In this document: positions 11,314 to 24,081 of the stretch, piece after piece
Numbering within the stretch: the stretch's first letter is position 1
Layout of the letters: each line of letters opens with the position of its first letter
From: Agroathelia rolfsii
Lineage: Eukaryota > Basidiomycota > Agaricomycetes > Amylocorticiales > Amylocorticiaceae
Reading direction: 5' to 3'
DNA: 64,000 bases
Assembly (NCBI GenBank): GCA_018343915.1
Contig: JABRWF010000006.1
Coordinates: 1,488,001 to 1,552,000, forward strand
Program-made: the position numbers and the translations under genes
The notes under the pieces: model-generated
Databases searched by the model: none
Told to the model about the DNA's origin: nothing
Seen by the model: the letters and a program-made list of their open reading frames with translations, nothing else

Positions 11314-12980
11314 TCAGAAATCATCTCCACGCCCTAGGCTTTCTATGACTCTCTCGGCGACCATCGCTTGCTCTTTCCACAATACCAACAGATTATTATG
11401 AGCCCATGGCGCCCACTCAGGCGGGCCATTACCCTCCTCACCACTTTTTTGCTGCAAGAGTGCGATGGCACCTTGTGCTCGCTGATGTACTTGTTGACAT
11501 ACTCCAAGGAGCGTTCTTCTCCAAGCCTCCTCATTGTGCCGATCGATGATATCGCGCGATCCACGAATGACGTCGAGCCAAGCATCAACACTCGTCGAGG
11601 GCACTGGGAACACATAAAGCGCACGTAATGCAGCAATAGTCCTGAACGATGGGTATCCCCCGGCGGGAGACCCGTGGATGGTCCAATCACTGCGATTATA
11701 CAATCAGATCACTGCTACGATGAAATCCCCCCCCCCCCCATGGCCAACTTACCCCCAATATCCATTTGTCGAAAGCAAGTTCTTTTGAAAGAGGCCGCTC
11801 TCACCAGCTTCGAGAAACAGAGGTTCTATGAGGTCTTGAAGATCCACCTCACCCTCAGCTTCGCTTCCGGAGAGTACATTAGTCTCGTTATTCACGAACC
11901 CGTACTCTACGAACAGCTTTCTCTGAGAATGCTGACCATATGCAATGAATATCTCTTGATCAGGTTCCAAGCTTTCTGGGTTGCAAACGAAGGTCATACT
12001 TCCATTGCTACGGATCGCAGGAGCCGTTGGACGGGGTACTTTAGACATGGTAGATGAGAGCATCATTCGTGGATGGCTGGGACTATGATTAGCAAAGTCC
12101 ATGACAGGGCAAAGTGTGATGTTGTCCGGGTGTGATTGAGAAGGACGTATTTGATGATAGACACAGCGAGTGTTCACTGTGATCCGGCAAGGTTTTAGGG
12201 CACCCATAAGCACTTGATGGCAAGTTATTTACCGTTAAGCCAGGCACAGAGATAGTCCAGAGATCTCGCCTCAGTAGACTGAACGCGTGATATGTCAAGA
12301 TGCGGATGTTTATCCTGATGAAAGTCAAAGCTGAGCAAAGGTAATAAAGATGTCGATGATATTCTCACCAGAAAAGAAAATACCGCTGACTTATCAGCAT
12401 GGAACCTGCTGCGAAGAACACCAAGGCTTGCAGAGACACTTGGAGGGAGCTGTTGCAATAATTCATCCTCAACGGTTGATATCATTCCAATTTTACTTTT
12501 CTCCAGCCATACCAGCGGATGGCTGTCGAAATCCCGAGGCAAAATCGATATATAAGGATCGAAGTTGTCGGCTTGATCCTGTCCAAGGCGTGTCCTAAGG
12601 TAGATGTGCATAGATATAATTTGATGCGCAGATAGCGCCAACGGTTGTCCTATATCTTTTTTGTAAATCGGCGCCAACGTCTTGATATTCAAGAGGGCCG
12701 AGGCAGGAATGCTAAATAACACGGTTCCAGGCTGACAGGCATAGTTCTTCACCTCGGAATAGCTCGAGCACGATGTCTAGTAGGGACTAACAGCGATAGG
12801 TTTAATGGCAAATAAGCCATGACCAGCACCTGAAAAGAATTTTCAAGTAAGTATCTACATTTGATTCGTGACCTATAAAAAAATTAGACAACCTTTTCTT
12901 TCTCTTCTTTCAACTAAAACCTCCGTCTTCAAGCCACGTTCTTTCAGCCATGACATGAGCTGCTCCCATATTTCATCCAT
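11314..12980 (-). CDS. SET-domain protein lysine methyltransferase (RKM/SETD3-6 type)
   Basis: Predicted to transfer methyl groups from S-adenosylmethionine to lysines of non-histone proteins, such as ribosomal proteins in the RKM group. Six exons (12980-12893, 12829-12792, 12731-12369, 12314-12233, 12176-11753, 11689-11314) give 456 residues. The SET core is split as usual in this class. The N-terminal piece has GAGHGLFAIKPIAPGTVL near residue 31. A helical insert follows, then VNTRCVYH, DFANHSP (the conserved NH motif) and EIFIAYGQHSQRKLFVEYGF with the YG/Tyr end of SET. The C-terminal 150 residues are the Rubisco-LSMT-like substrate-binding helices. A run of 13 C lies in the last intron. 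The start is divergent from the SDR gene, 221 bp away. Confidence 0.88.
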
Positions 12981-13201
12981 GGAGCATACCAGTCGTCGTA
13001 TCGATATTTTACCAACCTAACGATTCGAACACTGAGTTGATGGATGGCATGCAAGCACCATGATCACATGCGCAAATGTAGGACTGGATGATCGGCGTGA
13101 CAAGCTCGCAAACTAGCCGCCGTCACACCCGAATCTGAGTCGATCGGATTACGGTGACCAGTGATTGCTTCAGAGCCCTTCAGCTTCAGCACCTCAGCAT
13201 C

Positions 13202-14366
13202 ATGTCTGTCTTCAACGCATCTCGCCTTCTGGGGAAAACTGTCATCGTAACTGGAGCATCGTCCGGTATTGGAGCGGTCAGTCAGAATTCCCTTTCTTTT
13301 ATATTCATCTCCATCTCCGTTTGGATATCCCTATATTGACCAAAGTGATAAACATCAGGCCACTGCGGTCCTATTCGCCAAGGTTCATCCTTCCCAGTAA
13401 ACGATCAAACAGATCGGACATATAACTCTCTTTTGCCATACAGGGCGGCGCAAATGTGATCTTGTGCGCTCGCCGCGTCGATGCGCTGAAGAAGGTCGAA
13501 GAGGCTTGTGTCCAAGCGTACAAAGAATCGGGAGTACAGCAAGGCGGAAACTTCGTCTCGGTCCAGTTGGACGTATCGGATAGATCTCAAGTCGAGTCGC
13601 TCTGGGATAGGGTTCCCAGGTCGCTGCGTGAAGTTGACATTCTCGGTGGGTATAGGATATCACGATGAATATATCATATATATATGCCTTTAATTATGTG
13701 CTTGCAGTCAACAATGCTGGATTCGTCGTCGGCGTTGATCGCGTAGGCACGATCAACCCCCAGAACATTGAGAGCATGTTCGCGACGAACGTGTTTGGTC
13801 TGGTCGCCATGACCCAGTTGTTGGTCAAAGGTAAAGAGCCAAATACTCACCCTGAGAACTCAGAACAAGATCATCTCACAATACAATATCTAGATTTCAA
13901 GGCTAAGAACGCCGGTCACGTTATCAACGTGGGATCGGTCGCCGGCCGTGAGCCTTACGCTGGCGGTGCTATCTACACCGCCACCAAGCATGCCGTGAAC
14001 GCATTCACTGGCTCTCTTATGCGAGAGCTTGTCGACACGCCCATTCGGGTGACGGAGGTCCAGCCTGGTATGGTGGAGACCGAGTTCTCGATAATCCGCT
14101 ATCGCGGAGATACGTCGGCCGCTTCCAAGGTCTACCAAGGCCTGCATCCTTGTAAGTTCTACAAACCCTACAGCGTACTGCCTATGTAAGCAATGTTTTC
14201 TAATGGTAATATTTTTTTCCATAAAAAAAAAGTGACCGCGGAGGACATTGCCGAAGAAATCGTCTGGACTGCTGCTCGCCCACCGCACGTCAACATCGCC
14301 GAGCTCTACGTTTTGCCCGTTAACCAGGCCAGCGCCGGCATTTCTTACAGACAACCCCCCAACTAA
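13202..14366 (+). CDS. Short-chain dehydrogenase/reductase (YMR226C/YdfG type)
   Basis: NADP(H)-dependent oxidoreductase of the classical SDR family; the closest group I recognise acts on 3-hydroxy acids such as serine or L-allo-threonine. Six exons (13202-13276, 13359-13382, 13444-13645, 13708-13830, 13894-14151, 14233-14366) give 271 residues. The Rossmann motif is TGASSGIG at residues 17-24, followed by NNAGF (NNAG motif), the catalytic Ser region NVGSVAGR and the Tyr/Lys pair in YTATKHAV. CARR after beta-2 fits NADP preference. Exon 2 is 24 nt, and the last exon uses an AAG 3' splice site after an A-tract. No operon-like neighbours; substrate not determined. Confidence 0.92.
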
Positions 14367-14519
14367 TCATTGTAGACCCAAGTCATTGGCATTATGTAGA
14401 GTAGAATGAGAAACAATCAAATCAAACTAATGGAAATAGATGTATTAAATACATGCGCTAGATAGGAGTAAAAAAAAAAAAGCCATGATGGCAATGCGTA
14501 ATAATCCAAGGTAAGCCTG

Positions 14520-17500
14520 CTATGACTTGGCTTTCTTGCCTTTGGATCTTGTCACTTTGGGAGGGATTGGTTCCGGTGGTGGAGGCGGCGGCAATGTTTG
14601 TTGATCGTTCTCATAAAGGAAGTGTTGTACAACAACTCGTTCCTGGGGTAGATCGCTCAGAGGAATTTCGGCTAATGGATGGTTCCCCATACGATCGAGC
14701 TCCGTTGTCTGAAAGATCGTTTACTCAGCATATAGCTCGACCCAGCCAGTCAAAAAAAACTCCATACCTTGATTGTCTCGGAAAGAATACCCTTGAGAGC
14801 CGACTTATCAACCAGGGCCGGCTTATTAGGCTGAGGCACAATCTCATCCAAATGGGCGACAGAGAACAATCCATAATTCCACTTGACATGTTTCTTCGGT
14901 GCCTTTTCCGAATCTCGCCCCCGCAGCGGGCTCATATACTCCTCCTCGTCTCCCGCACCGAGTCGATGCCGCAGAGGCGATTGCTGGAGTCCAGACTCCT
15001 CAGCATCGCCGGCATCACTATCGAATCCATCGCTTCTCCTCGCCCGCCTCGCTGCGCGCTCTGACCGCTCCCGCGTCCGGTCTTCCTTCTCCTTCTGCAT
15101 CATTGTCTTCACTTTCACAGTGGGGCTATCTGGCCTCCGGCCATCTTTGCGGACAAGCAACACCTCGATCTGAGCAGACAAATAGTACTGATTCCGTGTC
15201 GTGTTCGTATTCGTGAGAGCTTTCAGAGCGACAGGATCGAGCCCAGCAAATAATGGATCTGGCATTGCAGGTGCTCGCGCTCTCCGCCTGGAGGGAGCAG
15301 CAGGCCTGGGTGCAGTTTGGCCTGCGCGGGCGGATGATGTTCGTGTTCGTGTCATGCGTCGTCCTTCGAATTCATCTTGACTATCCACGTCGGTGGAAGA
15401 GGCAAGGACTGGGATCTCAGACGCATCTTCGTCTGTATGGCCTGCAGAAGCAGGGTCAGACGGCGGCGAAGACGAAGACGAGAACGGTCCAGGGCTGGTA
15501 TTCCGGCGCATGCGTTTCAATGGGCCAAGTCCCAGCTCCCCCTCGTCGTCTTTGTGGCTTCGCTTGGATGAGCGTTGGCCGGCATGCTCCGTCGTCTCCT
15601 CATGATCGGCACTCGTCGAAGTCTTTGCTTCAGCAGCTTCCGAGGCCAGGGGTGCTCCTAGGCTTGGCAGGGAAGATTGATCCACAACGGGGCTGATCAC
15701 CATTTGTTCGCTTGGTCCCGGTGAGGGCATGGGCGCATTCCGAATCTCGGGGCTGATGGCCATGCCATCACTCGGTGGGGGTGAAGGCATAGGCGCAACC
15801 TGGCTCGTAACTGAGTTCTCAGATTGAATGACAGGATCAACGGGCTGCGCATCCTGTTTTTCGGGCTCAGTCTTGAGTTCAGGTGGCTCCGGGGATGTCT
15901 TTTGTGAAGCAAGTGGATCCTCAGATGTAGTAGTATCTTTAGCTGGCTCCTCGTTGTGAGGAGAATTATTGGGCGTCTGGAAATTGATAGCAGCTAAACA
16001 CTCTTGTAATATCGAATTATCTGAAGTAACACACCAATGCCAGATTTGCAATCTTTTTGACGACGACGCTCGAATCTGACCTTACAGGTCTCGAGGGCTT
16101 AACGGTACTGGGAGTTCGAGTATACGGCTTGGCCCCAATTCTTGGTATCTTGCTAGTAGCCGAGGTAGGCTCTTTGAGCGTCGACCTTGCCAAACTCGTC
16201 TGAGCTGCTGAAGCAGCCTTCGGGCGAGTTAGCCTGGACGACGATGCTGTTGTGTTTCTCGATGCCGCAACTCTAGAGGAAGAAGAAGACGGGGCGCCTG
16301 AGCCGGCAGGTTTCGCAGCAGATGGTTTCGTGGGACTGAGAGGGAATGGTAATGCTGCCTGGTTTTGTGGTTTCGCGGATGATGAAGATGACGATGGAGG
16401 GGGGCGAAGAAGTTCTCTGTTCTTTATAACAGTTGATTTTAAGGGAGGCTTAATGATTGTTGTGTTTGGTATTCTGCTTGACCTCGAAGGGGACGGGCGT
16501 TGAACAGTCATACGTTCCTTTTTCTCCGATTCTTGAGGTTGAGACTTATGCTTTTGCGCAAGCAAACCTTTACCGGCAGGACTACGTTGCGGATCGTCTA
16601 GGGCTGGACGTATAAACACAGGTGGTCTGACAATATTTGCACCAAACGGTTTAGAGGCCACGGAGACAGCCTTAGCGGGAGATATACTCCCATCAGCTAC
16701 GGCTTCCTCCATGGTCACACGGCGAGCAGGAGTACGTTGTGGATCCCCCAGACCTAATGACGCCTTTTCGGGTGGATCAGACTTGGAGGGCGTTTTCGGC
16801 CGTTGTACGTTGGCCGCCAATAAGGCCTTGTCTATAGTCGTTCTTCTCTTCGCGGCTCGCTCTCTTGGTGGTGTGACATGGACAGAATCCAGCGCCTCCA
16901 AAATCTCCTCTTCCCTGGCTTTATCCGATTCAATATTCCCATCCAGTTGAGACTTTGGTTGAGCCGAATCCTCTGATGGCAGGGATGACACATCTTGAGA
17001 GAATAGCGCTGGTTGCACTGAACCTAGCCCAGGAGTATATCCATTCCCATAAAACACATCCGAACGAATGCTACCATCCAGTTTAAATACCGACATGAAT
17101 GACACGCCAGTCTCTTCTGGGTGCCATGCAGCTAATGTACGAGACTTTCCTTTACCTTTAACAGAATATCGGGATTTACTGGGCGATTGAGGTGGAGAAT
17201 CCATGGCCACATCCGGTGTATGGTCTACGTCATTCGGTGCATCAAGAATTGAGAGAGGGGATTTGGCGTGCTTTCTGGGTGATGTACGGGATTTCGAGGG
17301 ACTTGCTTGTTGGAACAAGTCTCCTGCTGGTTGTGGACACACTCTTGACTTGAGATTCATGTCTGGGGATTCCAGTCCCAAAGCAAGCGCCTCAAGCTCG
17401 ATCTTCTCGCGTTTCATACCGAGACGAGCGCTCCTCCTACGCCCCGACGACGAAGGCTCAAGGATAGCAGGAGAGTCCGAGAGTAACGGTTCTGGTGTAT

Positions 17501-18221
17501 GTCCGCGTGACGATCTAGAAGGACCAAGGGGAGTAGTATCTATGTCATGGTCCACCGGGAGTGACGCATTAACGGGGAAGACAAAGTCAAAAGTACTTCG
17601 AGTGGGCGCTGACGGTCCTTCAGGAAGTGCATTATCATCGAGCGCTTCTGAGTCATTCGTAACTGGTACGGGCGAGGATTGCCTTGAGTCTAAGCGTTCT
17701 AACGGTACGCCGCCATATGCGATATTCTCAGGCGCTGAACCTGTCTCTTCCGGAAGTTCAGCTGTTTGAGGAGGAGGGGACGGATTTCCACATGCGGATA
17801 ATACCCTCTCTGCCAGCGCAAAAGATGGCTCTGTTGTAGATCAGATATTGAGCTAGAGAGAACCGACATTCACAGGGTGGTATATAATGAACAAACCGTC
17901 TCCTAAACCTGTGTCATTATCAGGGGTGACCGAGCGGGATCTCGAGGCCAAGGCATCCTCCACCGCTGCTATGTCACGTTCCTCAACGTCCGCTACAGGT
18001 GAAGTCCCCAGAGACTGATGTTCGTGGTCATCGTTTGGAGCGCTTTCCGGTGTGGGAGGTCGAGCATCGGGAGGGTTTTTGTGCTCGGTAGAAGAGTCGT
18101 CCTGAGACGGTAGATTTGATTCAGAGGCTAGCAATGTCGACACGATTGGTTCCATCGGGGTATCTGAAGGTGGCAAGGGGAAATGGTCTGGTGACAGGAG
18201 CTCATCCGAGTCAACGTTCAT
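14520..18221 (-). CDS. Large, mostly disordered protein of unknown function (1172 aa)
   Basis: Four exons (18221-17897, 17830-16035, 15976-14768, 14708-14520) sum to 3519 nt in a single frame. I do not recognise the family. The chain is rich in Ser, Pro, Arg and Lys, with many SP/TP sites, RRRSARL and KRRTTI type basic clusters, and a Ser-run near the middle, so a nuclear, heavily phosphorylated protein is likely. Three parts look ordered. One is GVSFMSVFKLDGS near residue 300. Another is a segment around FAGLDPVALKALTN. The third is the C-terminus, from VKWNYGLFSVAHLDEIV to VVVQHFLYEND, followed by a poly-Pro run and a basic tail. The start at 18221 is the first ATG giving acidic, coding-like sequence; an upstream in-frame ATG exists at 18365. 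Function should not be assumed. Confidence 0.7.
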
Positions 18222-18649
18222 AGAAATATCGTTAGCAGAATTATTATTTGAACTCGAGTCAATGAAGTTGTGTGAGCAAATGAGATAAGGAGTATAGAGT
18301 ACCGCGGAGGAGCAAGATTGTTTGAGAGTACGGTCATGGACTACGCCACTATTACACCGTCTCATTCTACGCGTTCAACTCAAGTTCACGTGCCTCATCA
18401 GACGCGCTCAGGCTCATAGCCCTCAGTCACCACAAACAATATGCATAGCAAGGACAAGGGCTAAATTTCTGATATTTTTTAAACATGACGATATTGCAAG
18501 CCATGAACAAGACGACAGGGCATGGTGTATGATGATATACAGACTACACTCCCACCATTCCAATGTTAGCCTGAACCTAACAAACGACCCATCCCCTTAC
18601 GGCAGCCAAAGGCGTCCAATGCCGTCCTAGCGCATAACCTGCAAATCAA
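18222..18649. other. Intergenic region between two minus-strand genes
   Basis: Promoter of the large disordered-protein gene and 3' flank of the CCCH gene. No further gene seen. Confidence 0.5.
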
Positions 18650-20896
18650 TCACGGAATTTGTTTCTCTCCTCCGTTGCTAGTGTGTTGGTTAGAAGACAA
18701 ATCGGGGGCCTTGTCTTCATGACGAGTTGATGCCTGGTATGACAGCGAGTGTGCATCTTGTGTCGAATTGCCTACTGAGAAACCTTTGCTAGATCCAGTT
18801 GAGCTCAAGAGTGTGTGGTTACGCCCGGGATACTTCAGCTGGGATCGATTATTGTTTCCATCAGCGACAGTATGCGGGAATATTCCTGTTTTATTTTCGG
18901 CTAACCTGGGTGTTCTCTTTGAAGAGCTCCTGTAACTGCTGAGCCTGCTGAACCATTTGGGCTTGTAGATTACCAATGACATCCATCATATTCTGATCCT
19001 CTGGTAACTGCCCAGAGCCTCTCATCTGTTTACTGCGCGGTTCGTCCAGATCATTCCTATCCTGAGGTGAAAGGGATCTACGTCTCTTGCGGAGATACTC
19101 TGCCGATGGATCTTGACCAGGCGCGGACGCCGACAGATCTGTCCTAGAGCTAACTGGATTGTTAGGACTCATTTGATCCTTCCATAGATCGTATAAACGT
19201 TCCATTTCATGAGATCTTGGAGGGGGTCCAAAACTGTTGTGCCAACTATGCCTTAATGCTGCAACACCAGAAAGAGGATCCGGAATGACGTTATAAGGAA
19301 GGTAACCGTTCGGTTGATTTATACCGTATAGAGGCCTCTCCGCAGCTAGAGTCCCCGCAGAGTTATTGAGAGTCGAAAACGTGGAGAATAAAGAAGCAAG
19401 GCTAGCTGCCTTTACATCTGCAATCGCTTTCAATGAAGCTTCCTCTTCGGCCTTGATCCGATCTACTGTCCGCTGGAAAGAGTTCTGTAAAGCATCATCT
19501 ATTGCACAGGCAAAAACTTCAAAGACTTCTTCAGAAACAAGACCCAGTGCTTTCAAGTCCTTATCGATGCGTTCCTTGAATTCGGAGTGCTTTGCAATTA
19601 TATCCGAGAGTGTGTTTGCTACAGGAGCGGTGCCAGCTGTAGATATCTTCGACAGGGTCGAAGAAAGTGCATTATATTTTTCCATTTTCTTTTCTTCTTC
19701 CTGGAATAGCCGCATGTCCTCAGCTAAGTCGTTTGAAAGTCTATCATTGAGGAGTCAGTATAGGAATCGTAGAATGTTTGTGACTTTCGGGACCTAGCCA
19801 TGCGACGGAACAGTTGCGTCAATTTTTCAGTATCGTTCTTCTTCAAAGAAGGCGCTGGGAATGAGTTTGACGCAGTGCTAGAAATTGAAGCCATGGTAAA
19901 TTGTGCGTTTGTAATCGCATTGAGTACTGCACTAGGCAAAATTGTGGGAGATTCCGGCCGAGGTTCAATAGTAGCGGCAGGCGACGGCGCATGCGGTGGC
20001 ACGGGGATCTGGTCGAGGGCTGGAGTCGAGGGCTGGATTTGGGGCTGGGGCTGGGGCTGGGGCTGAGGTTGAGGTTGAGGCTGTGGTTGAGACTGAGACT
20101 GAGGCTGGGGCTGGGGCTGCTGAGATTGAAAAGCAATAGAGAGATTGTTAGGTGTTGTAGACTTCGGTGGGCTTGGAGGTATTTCATTTAAGGACAAACG
20201 AGCAGCTAAGGACTTCGTTGCCTCTGGCCCTCTAAGAGACGAAGGAGATCCTATCGAGGGATCCGAAGCAGCCTTTGATAACGCAGCAGTGGCAGAAATT
20301 GGATGATGATGATGGAAAGACTTCCTTGGGTGTTCATGACTCGTAGACTGTAGAGGAGTTTTGAAACACGTTTTCTTTTGTGTGGTGTGCCACTAACCTG
20401 AGATGCTGCACCGCGAATATCTAAAGACTCCTTTCGAGGTGTATGAGAATCATTCATGGAGTTATTATGCTTGCCAAACGGGGTATCAAACCGTGAACGA
20501 GAGTGCGGTTCATGTTCATGGCGACGACCGGATGTATGCTCATGGGATCTACCGGACCCGCCGTCGCTTTCACGCTTATAGTAATCTAATTGTGAAAAGG
20601 GCGTAGATCGATTTTGTGAAAAATCGTCCGAGCTACGAGAATAACGCCTGGGTTCAACCACAAAACCGTCCTTGTCGATTTTGACAGGATTTCTCAAGCC
20701 TGTCTTCCACTTGGGTTCGTTTGGATGAAGGAAACTGTGTCAGTGATGCCAATTCCAAGATAAACGTTATTCTACTCTTTTTATTCTCCATGATAAATAT
20801 TGCGCACCCACAGCTCCTTCCCTTACTGCAATATGGCTTTTTGGGGTTACCATCATCGTCAAAAAAACGGCAGCGAATAGTTTTGTAGCTGGTCAT
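18650..20896 (-). CDS. CCCH zinc-finger protein with PQ repeat and coiled coil (667 aa)
   Basis: Five exons (20896-20808, 20734-20398, 20347-19794, 19740-18906, 18838-18650) sum to 2004 nt. The N-terminus is a single CCCH finger, C-x13-C-x5-C-x3-H (residues 9-33), ending CGFLHP; such fingers usually bind RNA. It is followed by a charged Ser/Arg/His-rich region and a PQ/SQ dipeptide repeat at about residues 218-247. Next comes a long predicted coiled coil (LSNDLAEDMRLFQEEEKKM onward) and a basic KRRRSLSPQDR segment. A second helix (NLQAQMVQQAQQLQELFKEN) precedes a low-complexity tail. The layout suggests a nuclear RNA-processing factor, but that is inference. The start used, MTSYKT, puts the finger at the extreme N-terminus; an in-frame ATG 51 nt upstream is possible. 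Confidence 0.78.
20036..20125 (-). repeat. PQ/SQ dipeptide-coding hexamer repeat
   Basis: Imperfect tandem of GGCTGG / GGCTGA / GGTTGA hexamers on the plus strand, coding Pro-Gln and Ser-Gln dipeptides in the CCCH protein on the minus strand. Such tracts tend to vary in length between strains. Confidence 0.75.
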
Positions 20897-22251
20897 TGGA
20901 AGGCAGTAGTCAAGTTGGTAGAAAGAGCTACTAAACAAGTCTGTCAATCCAGGTTAGATGAGTACGGTCCTAATAAACAGCAGGTTCTTTAGGAGTGTAA
21001 TGTTGGCAGGACCTTGCACCGTTCACTCGCAAGTTATTCAGAGTTTGTCCGGGGTTTCCAACGTACCACTGGACTGGTATGGCGAAAGTGTGATGGTGGT
21101 GATCTGTGACGAGCTTGTAACTTACCACGTGTTATTTTGGATCCGGAGTTGAGATGTGCATCCAATCTCGGCCCGATCTCTTGTCCTGTCTATCATTGCA
21201 CGTGCATCCACTCGAAACAGGTTCAACACACTTGATCTATTTTCATAATGCAGTTGCAGGACTTATGACATGTATTAGCATGATTGTAACCCTTGCTTGA
21301 GCACCTTCATAGAACCCTAGACTTTCTGAGTTCCCAGTGTTTACAAGACCCCTCGGACCCTCTCAATTTTCAGCTCCGTCATTGCCCACCTTGATTCCAC
21401 ACCACGGCGACGGAAAATACGGGCATCTCTCCGATTAGACCGAATCCGCTCATCGAGCAGCGAGTTTTCGTTTTTCTCAATGATATTTACTCTGAGACAT
21501 CGAGTATTGGCAGCCTAATTAATGGCCAGTTGCAACACCTTTTACAATTATACTATCTTAGATATAATTGAGATGGAATTTTGTATAGGTGGCTGACAAT
21601 ACCTAGACGTGCTATCGCGGTGCATATTAGCTAGTAGCTGGCGCAAGTTGTCACCTGATATGGGTCTGATAGGCCATTGTATAGGCGATTACTACTGGCT
21701 GTCACAACCGGCGGATTCTGGGATGGCTCCAACGCATTTATTGGTTAGATATTTAACGGGGAGAAAAATCAGATGTTTTCGATGTCGAATCAGTGTATCG
21801 TTGTGCAGAAGCATTATCTCCGCAGCATTAATAACATGCATTCACGTACTCATGCATTTGATGGAAAATGTAGTCAGGCAGCTATAAACGATGTCGAGTA
21901 CTAGTAGTAAGAGTCATTGTGGCACTGCGGTCCAGAGCCATATATAAGCAGCCACTCCCTTTTTTGAACCTGAAGCATGAAGTTGTTGGCTGGGATACAT
22001 GGCATCTGTTTCAGTTATCGCCCAAGACTGTCATAATCGGCAGAGCTGCTACTCTAACATTTTAGTCTGCGATATCAATGCAGGACCGGTGATATTGTCT
22101 CACAGCCTCGGCATCGGCAGGTTGCTATACCGGACCTGTTATAAGTGTCCATTCTCCATGATCGGCGCGCTACCCACTACTGCCCTTTACCGACCCGCAC
22201 TCGCACGCTCGTCTGAGGCCAGCTCTCTCGACACACAACTACTAGAACATA
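20897..22251. other. Long divergent intergenic region (1.35 kb)
   Basis: No gene found. A TATATAAG at about 21940 lies upstream of the hydrolase gene. A 19-codon ATG-to-stop reading frame begins at 21977, just downstream of it; it could be an upstream ORF in a leader of about 280 nt. Otherwise unremarkable. Confidence 0.5.
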
Positions 22252-24016
22252 ATGGGATCAATTCTGAGCTTCCCGGGGCCTCCTGAGATCCATTATCCAG
22301 ACTCACCTGTTTATTTCCCTGTACGCAAAACAAAAGAGTCAGAGGGCGAGGATGATATCAAGCATGTGGGCCGAACGTCCATACGAGATTTTGTCGAGAC
22401 CAATTGCAAATCCCTCTTCTCAGTACAAAAATCACCTTATTGGCTACACAAGTATGTCTCATGTCTTGACCTAGAAACGACACAAGACCTTAGTGACACC
22501 CATGTAGTGGTCATTTACAGACAATATGGTGTGTGTTCGGGGATTTCTCCCAAATAGACAAAGTAGTCTATGAGAGGTATGGTGTTTCCATATCCTTATT
22601 CGTACATATTCTAACTAAGTTCTTTGTCTAGGAAATTAATTCGCCTGACGGACAGAGGGACTGTGTACGTTTGCCGGACCATAATCCATTATTGCTGAAT
22701 ACTCACCTCCCGCGAAGCGGTCTGGATTTTACACCCCCTTTGATGCACTCGCAAGATCTACCGGAAGACACGCCTATTGTGGTCGTATTGCACGGGTTAA
22801 CTGGAGGTTAATATTTCTTTCACCCAAGAACGTTAAAACATGACAATAACACGCGGATCAGGTTCATATGAATCGTATGTGCGATCCATCTTGGCTCCAG
22901 CCTGCGCTCCCGTTTCAGAGGGTGGTTTGGGTTACCGAGGTGTCGTTGTGAATTTCCGAGGATGTGAGTTTCACGCTTCCCCAGACCGCGAATCTGTCTT
23001 GTCAACTGACGGGTGCATAGGCGCTGGTGTACCCGTAACGAGCGGTCAGCTTTATTCTGCTGGCCAGTCGGATGACCTAAGACAAGCTCTTATTTATATC
23101 GCACACCGTTTCCCCAAAGCACCGCTGCTTGGCCTCGGCTTTTCCTTGGGTGCTAATGTTCTTGTCAAATACCTTGAAGAAGAGGGCACCGGGAGTCGAC
23201 TACGCACTGCCTGCGCCGTTGGATGTGTAAGTTTGCTTTACACTTCTTGTTGTCGGTTCGACGAAGGTTCTCATACGATAATTGCCAGCCATGGGACTTG
23301 AATGCGAATAACGTTGCGTAAGAATGGGTTTCTCGGAATGGTCATATCTCCTTGTCTAATTAAAGTCTAGGCTCAACCAACATTTCTTCTACCGAGAGAC
23401 CTACTCAAAGGCTATGGGTAACAACCTGTGCAACCTTGTCAAGGCTAACATCGAAACTTTGAGCAAATTCTCCGAGCACGATTGCTCCCGTCAGGTCGTG
23501 GAAACCTTGGCGCTGAAGAACCCTACATTGGTGAAATTCGACAACACTTGGACCCGGTACTTGGGTGGTCCTTACGCTCCCCATGGTCCATTCCCATTCG
23601 CGTCGGCAGAGGACTACTACACTTGGGCGTCTACTCACGAACGCGTTAAGGGTGTTGGTGTACCACTCCTAGCGATTAACGCTGCTGACGACCCAATCGT
23701 TCAGGCGGTACCCATGGATGCCCAAGGCAATGGGTATTGCGCCATGGCTCTGACTGCACAAGGTGGTCACTTAGGTTGGTTCGAGTACGACGAAAAGGGT
23801 GTGCTTCGACGCTGGGTTAGGAAGCCTGTGCTCGAGTGGCTGAAGGCTTCTGTAGAGGTCTTGGTCGCAGAGAACCAGGGCCGTGAGATCATAGAAGTAG
23901 ACGGCTTTTTGAAGGAAGCTGGAGAGACATGGGCGCACCTGGGCTGCTATGAGCTCGACGGCGGTGGGATCATCCAGGGCACGGACGGCGAGGGACTGGG
24001 TCTACAGGGTCTCTAG
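22252..24016 (+). CDS. YheT-like alpha/beta hydrolase (acyl-ester hydrolase/transferase)
   Basis: Family of yeast Eht1/Eeb1/Ymr210w and bacterial YheT, which act on medium-chain esters or monoacylglycerols. Eight exons (22252-22451, 22508-22576, 22633-22665, 22718-22806, 22862-22963, 23021-23226, 23289-23317, 23371-24016) give 457 residues. Seen in order: the family box NGHLQTIWCVFGDFS, then VVVLHGLTGGSYESY around the oxyanion strand. The nucleophile elbow GFSLGAN follows (Ser of G-x-S-x-G), then the acid in AINAADDPIV and the catalytic His in GGHLGW. Exon 4 uses an AAG 3' splice site. The C-terminal 70 residues, after the catalytic domain, are acidic and Gly-rich. All three catalytic residues are present, so an active enzyme is expected. 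Confidence 0.9.
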
Positions 24017-24081
24017 TCGGTTGCACATTCGTTTTGTATTCATACTACATTTGTGGTTTTTTAGATGGCGGCGTTTAGAAG

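Noticed and set aside
19901..20191. Plus-strand frame rich in LGL repeats opposite the CCCH gene
   Set aside because: It is the antisense of the PQ repeat, not a gene.
22501..22576. Apparent frameshift at the NGHLQT box of the alpha/beta hydrolase
   Set aside because: Rechecking the bases showed that splicing at 22507 (TAG) keeps one frame through GHLQTIWCVFGDFS.
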